This document shows, piece by piece, positions 15,643-22,629 of a DNA stretch of 64,000 nt. The notes beneath the pieces were generated by a model. The model saw nothing but the letters and a program-made list of their open reading frames with translations. It did no database searches and was not told the origin of the DNA. The number at the start of each line of letters is the position of its first letter. Position 1 is the first letter of the stretch. The DNA is taken from positions 2,272,734-2,336,733 of the forward strand of contig LS998015.1 in assembly GCA_900498245.1 (NCBI GenBank), given 5' to 3'. A program made the translations under genes and the position numbers. The DNA is from Candidatus Zixiibacteriota bacterium (lineage in GTDB: Bacteria; Zixibacteria; MSB-5A5; GN15; PGXB01).

Positions 15643-15849
15643 ATGGACAAGAAACACAGGGAATTAATCGAGTTGAATTTCAGGGGAATGCTGGAAGATG
15701 GAGAATCCCCAGAGTCAGCAATAAAAGAAATGCAACATCTCAACCCGAGGCTACTGTCCGTCCCGATGACGCAGGAAGAGGAGTCCCTGATAAACCAATT
15801 AATATTGCAGTATCAAGCCAGGGTAGGTCCAGACCCCGAGGCCACATAG
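15643..15849 (+). CDS. Small hypothetical protein
   Basis: A 68-codon frame encodes a hydrophilic, mostly helical protein (MDKKHRELIELNFRGMLEDG at the start, ending VGPDPEAT) with a plausible amino-acid composition. No Shine-Dalgarno sequence is seen, and the frame lies between REP-like hairpins just after RAYT 1. I do not recognise it. It may be a real small protein, or chance. Confidence 0.35.
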   Translation: MDKKHRELIELNFRGMLEDGESPESAIKEMQHLNPRLLSVPMTQEEESLINQLILQYQARVGPDPEAT

Positions 15850-15894
15850 GTCAGGAGCGTTTTCGGGCCTGGCAATTTTTCATCCGGCACCGAT

Positions 15895-15918
15895 GTCAGG
15901 ATCTAAGAAGATCCTGAC
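15895..15918. repeat. REP-like hairpin, GTCAGGATCT type
   Basis: GTCAGGATCT (15895-15904) and AGATCCTGAC (15909-15918) pair perfectly over 4 nt, and the right arm is followed by CTACC. It shares the GTCAGG start with its neighbours but has a different stem. Confidence 0.65.
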
Positions 15919-15951
15919 CTACCCCAACTGACGGAACATCCAATTATAGTT

Positions 15952-16001
15952 CCGTCAGGTCCTTAATCCCGACTTGCAGAGTCGGGATGGTGACCTGACG
16001 G
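15952..16001. repeat. Nested REP-like hairpin at the 3' side of RAYT 2
   Basis: The outer arms CCGTCAGGTC (15952-15961) and GACCTGACGG (15992-16001) pair perfectly. They enclose ATCCCGACT (15966-15974) paired with AGTCGGGAT (15980-15988). Confidence 0.7.
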
Positions 16002-16009
16002 CCCCCGTC

Positions 16010-16489
16010 TTACCATTCTTTCCAAACCAGTTTGAATATATCAATCCCCTTGATATACGCCCCCGCACTCGACCATGGCCAATCTTCCGGATTTTGCACC
16101 AATCCGGATTTGACGGGATTATTATGAATATAGTCCAATTTAATCCTAAAGACCCTTTCCCCACCAATAGCAACGCGATCATAGCGCGGCATCCATAGAT
16201 TGCTTATCCTATCAGAAATGTTATTCATAACTCTATGCGCCGTAAATTTCTTGAAGTCGCGCATGAAGTCGGCGAGACAAGAGCCGTCTATAAAAAGCAA
16301 TAAATGCAGGTGACTGGGCATCAAAACATAGGCCGCGAGGCGGGCTTCATATTTCCGGGAATAAAACTGCAGCGAATCGATTAATATTTGATAGACGCCT
16401 TCCGCAGAAGCAAGGCTGGCATGTCCGGAGAAGGTCGTGGTCACAAAGAAGCAAGAATGATTCTTTTGGTCCGGAAAGCGGAGGCCCAT
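16010..16489 (-). CDS. RAYT-type Y1 (IS200-like) transposase 2
   Basis: The 159-residue protein has LMPSHLHLLLF (His60, His62) and LDYIHNNPVKSGLV (catalytic Tyr120). It differs clearly from RAYT 1 (different N-terminus, shorter) while sharing the core, so it is a second family member and not a recent copy. Hairpins with GTCAG-type arms flank it at 15952-16001 and 16532-16574. It faces RAYT 1 across about 400 nt. Two distinct RAYTs with different hairpins side by side would fit two co-existing REP families. Confidence 0.9.
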   Translation of the reverse strand: MGLRFPDQKNHSCFFVTTTFSGHASLASAEGVYQILIDSLQFYSRKYEARLAAYVLMPSHLHLLLFIDGSCLADFMRDFKKFTAHRVMNNISDRISNLWMPRYDRVAIGGERVFRIKLDYIHNNPVKSGLVQNPEDWPWSSAGAYIKGIDIFKLVWKEW

Positions 16490-16531
16490 GTTTTTATATA
16501 ATTATGGTGGGGGATATTGTCAAGGACAAAG

Positions 16532-16574
16532 GCGTCAGTTCATCGCTCGCCGAAGCTCGCTAAGGAACTGACGC
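16532..16574. repeat. Hairpin GCGTCAGTTC/GAACTGACGC at the 5' side of RAYT 2
   Basis: Perfect 10-bp arms (16532-16541 and 16565-16574) enclose 23 nt that include a further CTCGC/GCTCG-like pairing. Confidence 0.65.
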
Positions 16575-16648
16575 AACTATATTGATTAATTTTAGTTTCG
16601 TAGGTTACGCCGGCTCGCGGCTTGACACTTGATGGGGTGCAGAATGAT

Positions 16649-16671
16649 GTCAGGCCCCAAGTGGGCCTGAC
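16649..16671. repeat. REP-like hairpin, GTCAGGCCC type
   Basis: GTCAGGCCC (16649-16657) pairs with GGGCCTGAC (16663-16671) and is followed by CTACGAGG, a flank shared with other units in this field. Confidence 0.65.
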
Positions 16672-16947
16672 CTACGAGGATTTTGAAAAGAGCGACATTT
16701 CAGAAAGATGTCGGGTTTCTCGTCCCTTTCGGGGCTCGAAACTCGACCTACGAAGACCCGCACCGTGCAATTATGATATCAATTTGATGTGAATCGGTCA
16801 AAGGGGTGGATAGGTACAGTGAGGTCTACAATTATGTCCGTATATTATCAAAAGCCGATCGGTCTTTGCGCCGGGCATTCATTGCGCGAAATTGCGCCAG
16901 AATATTGCTGTAATCTAAACATCTGCAATCGGTTGAGAGAAAAGATG

Positions 16948-17079
16948 CAAAAAATGGGGCCCCCTTTTGTATCAGAAGAAGCGAAGCCAAAGAACCGGAA
17001 ACTCAAGTCCTTGCCGAACAACATAATAACCAAGATCCCCGCGCCTCCCCCTGGATTCCGGCCTGCGCCGGAATGACAT
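16948..17079. repeat. Composite dispersed repeat, copy 1
   Basis: A 30-nt block (16948-16977) with the palindromic core TGGGGCCCCC is followed 31 nt later by TCCTTGCCGAACAACAT (17008-17024) and then by an ATTCCGGC/GCCGGAAT hairpin with GACAT (17055-17079). The same three parts in the same order, with nearly the same spacing, recur at 56662-56787. Confidence 0.75.
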
Positions 17080-17149
17080 TGCACGGGAGATGGATTCCGA
17101 GTCATGCCCGGAATGACATTATGAGAAGTGTGGTGCAAATCAACACACG

Positions 17150-17169
17150 GGCAGATGTGGACATCTGCC
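17150..17169. repeat. REP-like hairpin, GGCAGATGT type
   Basis: GGCAGATGT (17150-17158) pairs with ACATCTGCC (17161-17169). Read on the minus strand it carries the GTGCGCGGCAG flank seen at 14996, 55253 and 56199, but with a different, self-complementary inner stem. Confidence 0.7.
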
Positions 17170-17184
17170 GCGCACATATGGTAG

Positions 17185-17233
17185 GGGTCGACCTATGTGT
17201 CGACCCGAAAAGGGCGGACACGCAGGTCCGCCC
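17185..17233. repeat. Two adjacent hairpins: GGGTCGAC type and GGGCGGAC type
   Basis: GGGTCGAC (17185-17192) pairs with GTCGACCC (17199-17206). A few bases later GGGCGGAC (17212-17219) pairs with GTCCGCCC (17226-17233). Both are perfect. Confidence 0.65.
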
Positions 17234-17258
17234 CTACGAAGATCATACCAGGGAAGAT

Positions 17259-17281
17259 GTCGAAACCACAAGGGTTTCGAC
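17259..17281. repeat. Hairpin GTCGAAACC/GGTTTCGAC
   Basis: Perfect 9-bp arms (17259-17267 and 17273-17281) are followed by CTACGAG. It is related to the outer arms at 14508-14554. Confidence 0.65.
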
Positions 17282-17372
17282 CTACGAGAGCGAGGCCCAC
17301 ATTATATATAGGATTCATATGCCGGAATTACTAGATTCCCGCCTGCGCGGGAACGACATTGATGATAAGGAA

Positions 17373-18260
17373 TTACTCTTTGAAATCGGACTTGTTGTAA
17401 TCGACCACCGGCAGTTTGCCCCAGTGGAGTTTGTTGCGGAGAATGTCGTAAAAAGAATTTTCCTCGAACCGGATGAATTTGACAATATGATCGGCGCGGG
17501 AAATCCGTATCCGGCCCGACGACGCAAAATGGGTCGCCACCTGCCCGTCGATAGTCACCATGGCGCTGCCGTGCTCCGAACGGAGGCGGACCTCCAGTTT
17601 GTAATCGGGCGGAAAGATCAAAGGGCGGCTGGTGAGCGAAAAGGGCGATATCGGCGAAACGATCATGGCCTGCATATGCGGAGTAAGAATCGGTCCCCCG
17701 ACCGCCAGCGAATAGGCGGTCGAACCGGTCGGGGTCGAGATAATCAGCCCGTCGGCGGTATAGGAGCAGATATATTCATCGTTGGCATAGAGACTCAAAT
17801 GTATGACCCGGCTCACCTCGCCGTTGTCGATGACCACGTCGTTAAGGGCGTACGGATATTCCAGAGTCTCTTCGTTAATCATCTCCGTCTTGAGAACCAG
17901 CCGTTCTTCGATAAGAAAATCGCCTCCGACCACTCTCTCCAGGGCGTTTTCCATCCGCTCCGGGGTAAGTTGTGTCAGAAAGCCGAGCGAGCCGAGGTTA
18001 ATGCCGAGAATCGGCCGGGCGTGCTCGCAGAGAGCCCGGACCGAGGCCAGCATGGTGCCGTCGCCGCCCATCGAAATGATGATGTCGGAATCTTTCCACA
18101 ATCCTTTCATCGGGCATGATTCGACTTCGAGTTCGACATTGGGCTTGATATCTTCGCTCAAGATCGCCCGGTGCCCATGTTTTTGGCACCATTTGATGGC
18201 CCGCAGGACGGTATCTTTGGCGTCGGGACGGCGAAAATTGGCGATTATTCCGAAATTCAT
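17373..18260 (-). CDS. nadK: NAD kinase
   Basis: The 295-residue protein phosphorylates NAD to NADP in the cytoplasm. The ATP/diphosphate motif GGDGT lies at 65-69, followed by GINLGSLGFLT, ALNDVVIDNGE and TPTGSTAYSLAVGGP, all diagnostic for the NAD kinase family. Length is typical. Its ATG lies 1 nt after the dxs stop, so it is the last gene of the xseA-xseB-ispA-dxs-nadK run. NADP supply suits the neighbouring isoprenoid pathway, though the linkage may only reflect operon layout. No U-rich terminator follows; a plain hairpin at 17336-17353 has no T-run. Confidence 0.97.
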   Translation of the reverse strand: MNFGIIANFRRPDAKDTVLRAIKWCQKHGHRAILSEDIKPNVELEVESCPMKGLWKDSDIIISMGGDGTMLASVRALCEHARPILGINLGSLGFLTQLTPERMENALERVVGGDFLIEERLVLKTEMINEETLEYPYALNDVVIDNGEVSRVIHLSLYANDEYICSYTADGLIISTPTGSTAYSLAVGGPILTPHMQAMIVSPISPFSLTSRPLIFPPDYKLEVRLRSEHGSAMVTIDGQVATHFASSGRIRISRADHIVKFIRFEENSFYDILRNKLHWGKLPVVDYNKSDFKE

Positions 18261-18261
18261 A

Positions 18262-20232
18262 TTATTTGCTGTACCGTTTGCCCCTGGTGCCGTCGGCCAC
18301 CTCGGCGGTCTTTTCCGTCTGACGGTTCTCGGGTTTGCGGAAAGTCAGTTTCTGAAGGAAGGTCCGCCGGACCCCGTTCATCTTGCGGATCGAATCGATG
18401 ATGCTGTCCGTGTCGAGTCCGATTTCATTCAGAAGTAGATCTCTCCGGCCGTGGGTCACAAAATTGTCCGGGATGGCAAAAGCGTGGAATTTCCCCTTGA
18501 AGCCATTCTCTTCGAGATATGTCCCGACCATCTGCCCCAGCCCGCCCAAAGCGGCGTTTTCCTCGACAGTGAAAATATTCCGCCCATTCTCCATAATATC
18601 TTGGAGCATGGCGGTATCGAGGGGCTTGATGAATCGGGCGTTGATGACGCTGAGTTCCCGTTCATCTTTGAGGGTATGATATATCTTGAGGGCGCTGTCC
18701 ACCATCGTCCCGGCTGCGATAATTACCGTCTCCGCCGGCGGAAAGAGCCGTTCCCATTTGCCGTATTCTATCGGCTCGATGATATTGGTCATCGGATGCG
18801 GTATGGCCGAGCGCGGGTACCTGATCGCCACCGGGCCGTGCCAATCGGAGGCGGCGGCGAGATGAAGCATCGAGCGCAGTTCATCGCCGTCTTTCGGCAC
18901 CATTATGGTCATGTTCGGAACGGCGGAGAGATAGGAAATATCGAAACAGCCGTGATGAGTCGGGCCGTCTTCCCCGACCAGGCCGGCGCGGTCGATACAG
19001 AACACCACCGGCAGTTTCTGAAGGGCGATATCGTGTATGATCTGATCATAGGCCCGTTGCAGGAAAGTCGAATAGATCGCGACAAACGGTCTTATTCCCC
19101 CGGCCGCCAATCCGGCCGCAAAACAGGAAGCGTGCGCCTCGGCGATCCCGACATCATAGAAGCATTCCGGGAACTTTTCGGCGAATTTTGTCAGGCCGGT
19201 TCCCGAAGTCATCGCGGCGGTGATGGCGATAATGCGGTCATTTTTCTCGGCCAGTTCCACCATGGTGTCGCCGAACACGGTCGTATATTGCGGCAATCCG
19301 GTCGAAGCGGGCGATTTGCCGGTGATTTTATCGAAAGAGCCGACACCGTGAAATTTGGAGGCGTCCTCTTCGGCGGGAGCGTACCCTTTGCCTTTGGTTG
19401 TCACGACATGAAGCAGAATCGGTCCGGGGAGATCTTTTATCTGGTTGATGGTTTTTACTAATAACGGCAGATTGTGCCCGTCAATCGGCCCGAAATAACG
19501 GAACCCGAGTTTGTCGAAAAGATAACCGGGGACAAACAATCCTTTGACGGAATCCTCGATATCGGACACCATTGCCCGAATTTTATCGCGCCGTTTGAAT
19601 CTGCCGGTCAACTCCCAAATCTCGTTGCGGAGTTTATTGAAACGGGTGTCGGCCATGATGTTGGTTAGATATTTCGAGATAGCTCCGACATTTTTCGAAA
19701 TCGACATTTTGTTGTCGTTGACGATTACCAGAAGATTTTTCCGGGACGCGCCGGCGTTGTTGAGACCCTCAAAAGCCAGTCCGCCGGTCAAGGCGCCGTC
19801 GCCGACCACGGCCACAACCTTATGATTCTGCCCCAGATTGTCCCGCGCCGCGGCGAAACCGAGGGCGGCCGAAATGGCGGTCGAAGCGTGCCCGGCTCCG
19901 AATGGATCCGCCGGAGATTCTTCGCGCTTGGGGAAGCCCGAAATACCTTTGTACTGCCGGAGATTTTTCAACTGCTCCCGGCGGCCGGTCAGCATTTTGT
20001 GGACATACGATTGATGGCCCACATCCCAGAGAATCTTGTCGGTCGGAATATCAAAACAATAGTGCAGGGCCAGGGTTAGTTCGACCGCGCCCAGATTGGA
20101 GGCCAGGTGACCGCCCGTATGGGCGACGGCGGAAATGATATCCTGACGAATTTCATCCGCCAGGGACGCCAACCCTTCATCATCAAGTTTCTTCAGGTCG
20201 GCGGAACTTTTGACATCATCAAGTAGACTCAT
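18262..20232 (-). CDS. dxs: 1-deoxy-D-xylulose-5-phosphate synthase
   Basis: This 656-residue transketolase-like enzyme makes DXP from pyruvate and glyceraldehyde-3-phosphate, the first step of the MEP isoprenoid route. The thiamine-diphosphate motif runs from GDGALTGG (144-151) to NDN (172-174). The substrate-binding stretch GLVGEDGPTHHG lies near the middle, and the transketolase C-terminal domain is complete. The end carries a charged extension of about 25 residues (RKPENRQTEKTAEVADGTRG) beyond the usual length of about 620-630. It lies 4 nt after ispA, so precursor synthesis and prenyl-chain building are co-expressed. Confidence 0.97.
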   Translation of the reverse strand: MSLLDDVKSSADLKKLDDEGLASLADEIRQDIISAVAHTGGHLASNLGAVELTLALHYCFDIPTDKILWDVGHQSYVHKMLTGRREQLKNLRQYKGISGFPKREESPADPFGAGHASTAISAALGFAAARDNLGQNHKVVAVVGDGALTGGLAFEGLNNAGASRKNLLVIVNDNKMSISKNVGAISKYLTNIMADTRFNKLRNEIWELTGRFKRRDKIRAMVSDIEDSVKGLFVPGYLFDKLGFRYFGPIDGHNLPLLVKTINQIKDLPGPILLHVVTTKGKGYAPAEEDASKFHGVGSFDKITGKSPASTGLPQYTTVFGDTMVELAEKNDRIIAITAAMTSGTGLTKFAEKFPECFYDVGIAEAHASCFAAGLAAGGIRPFVAIYSTFLQRAYDQIIHDIALQKLPVVFCIDRAGLVGEDGPTHHGCFDISYLSAVPNMTIMVPKDGDELRSMLHLAAASDWHGPVAIRYPRSAIPHPMTNIIEPIEYGKWERLFPPAETVIIAAGTMVDSALKIYHTLKDERELSVINARFIKPLDTAMLQDIMENGRNIFTVEENAALGGLGQMVGTYLEENGFKGKFHAFAIPDNFVTHGRRDLLLNEIGLDTDSIIDSIRKMNGVRRTFLQKLTFRKPENRQTEKTAEVADGTRGKRYSK

Positions 20233-20236
20233 TTTG

Positions 20237-21130
20237 CTAATTATCTCGCTGCCCGATATAGCGGGCCAATACCAAAAAATGATTGTTCTTCAAATCGAAT
20301 TGCCGGCTGATGGCGATGGCCTCGTCGATCAATCGATTCGCATCATCATGCGCCCGGGATAACCCCACCACCCCGGGATAGGTTGCCTTATTATTTTTGC
20401 AGTCGGATCCGACGGTCTTGCCCAATTTGCGCTCATCCCCCTCCACATCGAGGATATCATCTATAATTTGAAAAGCCAATCCGGCCTTTTCGCCGTAAAG
20501 CGTCAATTGCGTCAATATATTTTTATCGACACCCGCCAGGATGCCCCCGATTCTTACGGAGGCCCGGATAAGGGCGCCGGTCTTGTGGGCGTGGATATAT
20601 TGTATTTGCTCCAGTGACACTTCTTTGCCCTCGGCTTCGACATCCGCCATTTGCCCCCCCAGCATGCCGTAAGTACCGATCGCCTGCGCCAGTTCTTTTA
20701 CCGCCGCCGCCGAACCCGATTCGGCCAAAAGGTCAAAGGCGATATCATGCAGGGCATCGCCGGCCAGGACCGCGGTCGCTTCGTCGAACTTTTTATGCAG
20801 GGTTGGTATCCCCCGGCGCAAATCGTCATCGTCCATGCAGGGCAGATCGTCATGTATGAGGGAATAGGTATGCACCATTTCCAGCGCGCAGGCGGCCCGG
20901 TTGATGATATCTTCATTGTCACCCCCGAATGACTCATAGGCGACCATAGCCAATATCGGACGGATTCTTTTCCCTCCCGCCAGGACCGAGTATCGCATGG
21001 CCCTATGGAGCATTTGGGGATAGGCATCTTCAGGCGGAAGATATTTATCCAGCAAGGTGTCGACAAGGTGTCGTTTCTGCTCTATATACTGAAGGCCGGA
21101 GATTTCCTTTTCACTCACTTTCATCGGCAC
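20237..21130 (-). CDS. ispA: Short-chain polyprenyl diphosphate synthase (farnesyl/geranylgeranyl type)
   Basis: The 297-residue trans-prenyltransferase has the first aspartate-rich motif DDLPCMD at 94-100 and the second DDILD at 224-228, plus GGKRIRP at 52-58. The insertion between the first two Asp residues (DDxxxxD) marks the bacterial FPP/GGPP group. It condenses IPP with allylic diphosphates to feed UppS, UbiA-type enzymes and quinones. The start overlaps the xseB end by about 20 nt; a second ATG two codons later is equally possible. Product chain length cannot be fixed from sequence. Confidence 0.93.
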   Translation of the reverse strand: MPMKVSEKEISGLQYIEQKRHLVDTLLDKYLPPEDAYPQMLHRAMRYSVLAGGKRIRPILAMVAYESFGGDNEDIINRAACALEMVHTYSLIHDDLPCMDDDDLRRGIPTLHKKFDEATAVLAGDALHDIAFDLLAESGSAAAVKELAQAIGTYGMLGGQMADVEAEGKEVSLEQIQYIHAHKTGALIRASVRIGGILAGVDKNILTQLTLYGEKAGLAFQIIDDILDVEGDERKLGKTVGSDCKNNKATYPGVVGLSRAHDDANRLIDEAIAISRQFDLKNNHFLVLARYIGQRDN

Positions 21131-21395
21131 TTTCCGCTATCTCCTCGGCCCCATCATCGCCAAACGGCACTTCCACCAATTCCGCATTCTTTTTCTTCAA
21201 AATCATAATCTTCTTCTCGGCCTCCGATAGTTTCTGAGAACAGAAGGCCGCAATTTCAACCCCTTCGGTATAGAGCGCGATCGATTCCTCAAGGGTGGCC
21301 TCGCCAGATTCCAATTTCCCCGTAATTTCCTCCAACCGATTCAGGGCCGATTCGAAATCCTTGAAACGTTTTTTGGCTGCCTTTTGGGCCGTCAT
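21111..21395 (-). CDS. xseB: Exodeoxyribonuclease VII small subunit
   Basis: The 94-residue protein fits the XseB family: FESALNRLEEITGKLESGEATLEESIALYTEG is the family core (about 14-45), two helices that bind XseA. An acidic tail follows (EEIAESADESE). It overlaps xseA by 4 nt and ispA by about 20 nt, the common xseA-xseB-ispA order of many bacteria. With XseA it forms the multi-subunit nuclease that degrades single-stranded DNA to oligonucleotides. Confidence 0.96.
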   Translation of the reverse strand: MTAQKAAKKRFKDFESALNRLEEITGKLESGEATLEESIALYTEGVEIAAFCSQKLSEAEKKIMILKKKNAELVEVPFGDDGAEEIAESADESE

Positions 21396-22609
21396 TTTAT
21401 CTCCGTCTCTTTAATTATAGCCACTGCCGTGCCGTCCTTCAAGGTCGCCTCAATCCTGTCATCCGGCTTCAATTCTTTTATGGATTTGACCGATTTGCCG
21501 GAGGCAAGATTTTTCAATACCGCATATCCCCGGTTTAAAACCGCCAGAGGTGACAGCGATTCCAGCCGGGACAGGAGAAAAGATAAAGCATTTTTTTCTT
21601 TTTCCAATACAATTCTTCCGGCGGTCTGGAACTCCTTTTTGAGATGATCCAGATATTGTTCCCTTTGGCGCACAACGGATTCCGGCGTCATAAAAACAGG
21701 CCTGCTCATGAAATACCGAAGCCGCTCCCGACCCGCCTCCGCCGTGCCTGACAGATATTCCCCCAGTCTTGCCACACTGATCTTCAATTGCTCCAAAAAT
21801 GCGCTCTTTTCCCAAATGACAAGTTCCGCCGCCGCCGAGGGTGTCGGCGCCCGCAGATCGGCCGCCAGGTCCGAAAGGGTTGTGTCAATTTCGTGTCCCA
21901 CGGCCGATACAATCGGGAGTTCCGATCCGGCCACGGCCCGCACTAAGGCCTCTTCGTTGAAGGCCCATAAATCTTCCAGCGACCCGCCACCCCGCCCAAT
22001 TATTATAACATCGATATCTTCACGGCGATTGAAATATTCTATCCCCGCAATCAGGCTTTCCGCCGCTCCTTCCCCCTGCACCCTGGCAGGATAAATAATC
22101 AATTGCACACTGTCGTTGCGCCGGAGCCCAATATTTATGATATCTCTTATGGCCGCACCGGTCGGCGATGTCACCAAGCCAATCTTCAAGGGATAATTTG
22201 GGATGGAGATTTTAAGAGACTCATCAAACAGCCCTTCCTCGGACAACTTTTCATACAATTGACGGAAGGCGACTTCCAGTTCTCCGACTCCGACCGTCTG
22301 AAGTCTCTTGACATTAAGCTGATAATTTCCCCCCTTTTCATATACCGTAATATCCCCGAAGGCCCTTACTTTCATCCCGTCCTCGGGAGCGAATTTCAAA
22401 TACTGCCCCGCCGATCTCCAGATGGTGCATTTGATGGCCGCATTTTCGTCTTTCAGAGAGAAATATCGATGGCCCGACGAATGATGCAGATAATTGGAGA
22501 TTTCTCCTTCCACCCACACCGATGGAAAAGTCTCTTCCAGGGTATATTTGATCAGCCGCGTAATCGCCGTGACGGTAAATACTTTTTCATCGCTATTTTT
22601 CATTTCCAT
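21392..22609 (-). CDS. xseA: Exodeoxyribonuclease VII large subunit
   Basis: The 405-residue protein has an N-terminal OB-fold (about 10-105, SVWVEGEISNYLHHSSGHRYFSLKD region) and the exonuclease domain with GLVTSPTGAAIRD, IGRGGGSLEDLWAFNEE and SAVGHEIDTTLSD. A coiled-coil arm and C-terminal beta segment (NRGYAVLKN) complete it. It is the catalytic subunit of the Mg-independent single-strand exonuclease. It sits 20 nt after uvrC and overlaps xseB by 4 nt. Length is slightly short but within the family range. Confidence 0.96.
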   Translation of the reverse strand: MEMKNSDEKVFTVTAITRLIKYTLEETFPSVWVEGEISNYLHHSSGHRYFSLKDENAAIKCTIWRSAGQYLKFAPEDGMKVRAFGDITVYEKGGNYQLNVKRLQTVGVGELEVAFRQLYEKLSEEGLFDESLKISIPNYPLKIGLVTSPTGAAIRDIINIGLRRNDSVQLIIYPARVQGEGAAESLIAGIEYFNRREDIDVIIIGRGGGSLEDLWAFNEEALVRAVAGSELPIVSAVGHEIDTTLSDLAADLRAPTPSAAAELVIWEKSAFLEQLKISVARLGEYLSGTAEAGRERLRYFMSRPVFMTPESVVRQREQYLDHLKKEFQTAGRIVLEKEKNALSFLLSRLESLSPLAVLNRGYAVLKNLASGKSVKSIKELKPDDRIEATLKDGTAVAIIKETEIK

Positions 22610-22629
22610 ATCAATCGGCTAAAGTGATT

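Larger units (their letters stand above)
16490..17372. other. Non-coding stretch with many hairpins and a dispersed repeat
   Basis: No gene is supported in these 883 nt. A long open frame beginning at 17073 (+) is antisense to nadK and is rejected. The stretch holds hairpins at 16532-16574, 16649-16671, 17055-17074, 17150-17169, 17185-17206, 17212-17233, 17259-17281 and 17336-17353, and copy 1 of a composite dispersed repeat (16948-17079). Confidence 0.6.

Noticed and set aside
14431-17281. CRISPR array
   Set aside because: Arms differ from unit to unit, spacing is irregular and transposase genes interrupt; there are no uniform repeats or cas genes.
17336-17353. Terminator after nadK
   Set aside because: The TTCCCGC/GCGGGAA hairpin has no T-run on the minus strand; it fits the dispersed ATTCC-type repeat family better.
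17073-18119. Long open frame on the plus strand
   Set aside because: It is antisense to nadK, which has all NAD kinase motifs; the plus frame has no recognisable domain or ribosome site.
18451-19461. Long plus-strand frame over dxs
   Set aside because: Antisense shadow of a clear Dxs protein in GC-rich codons.
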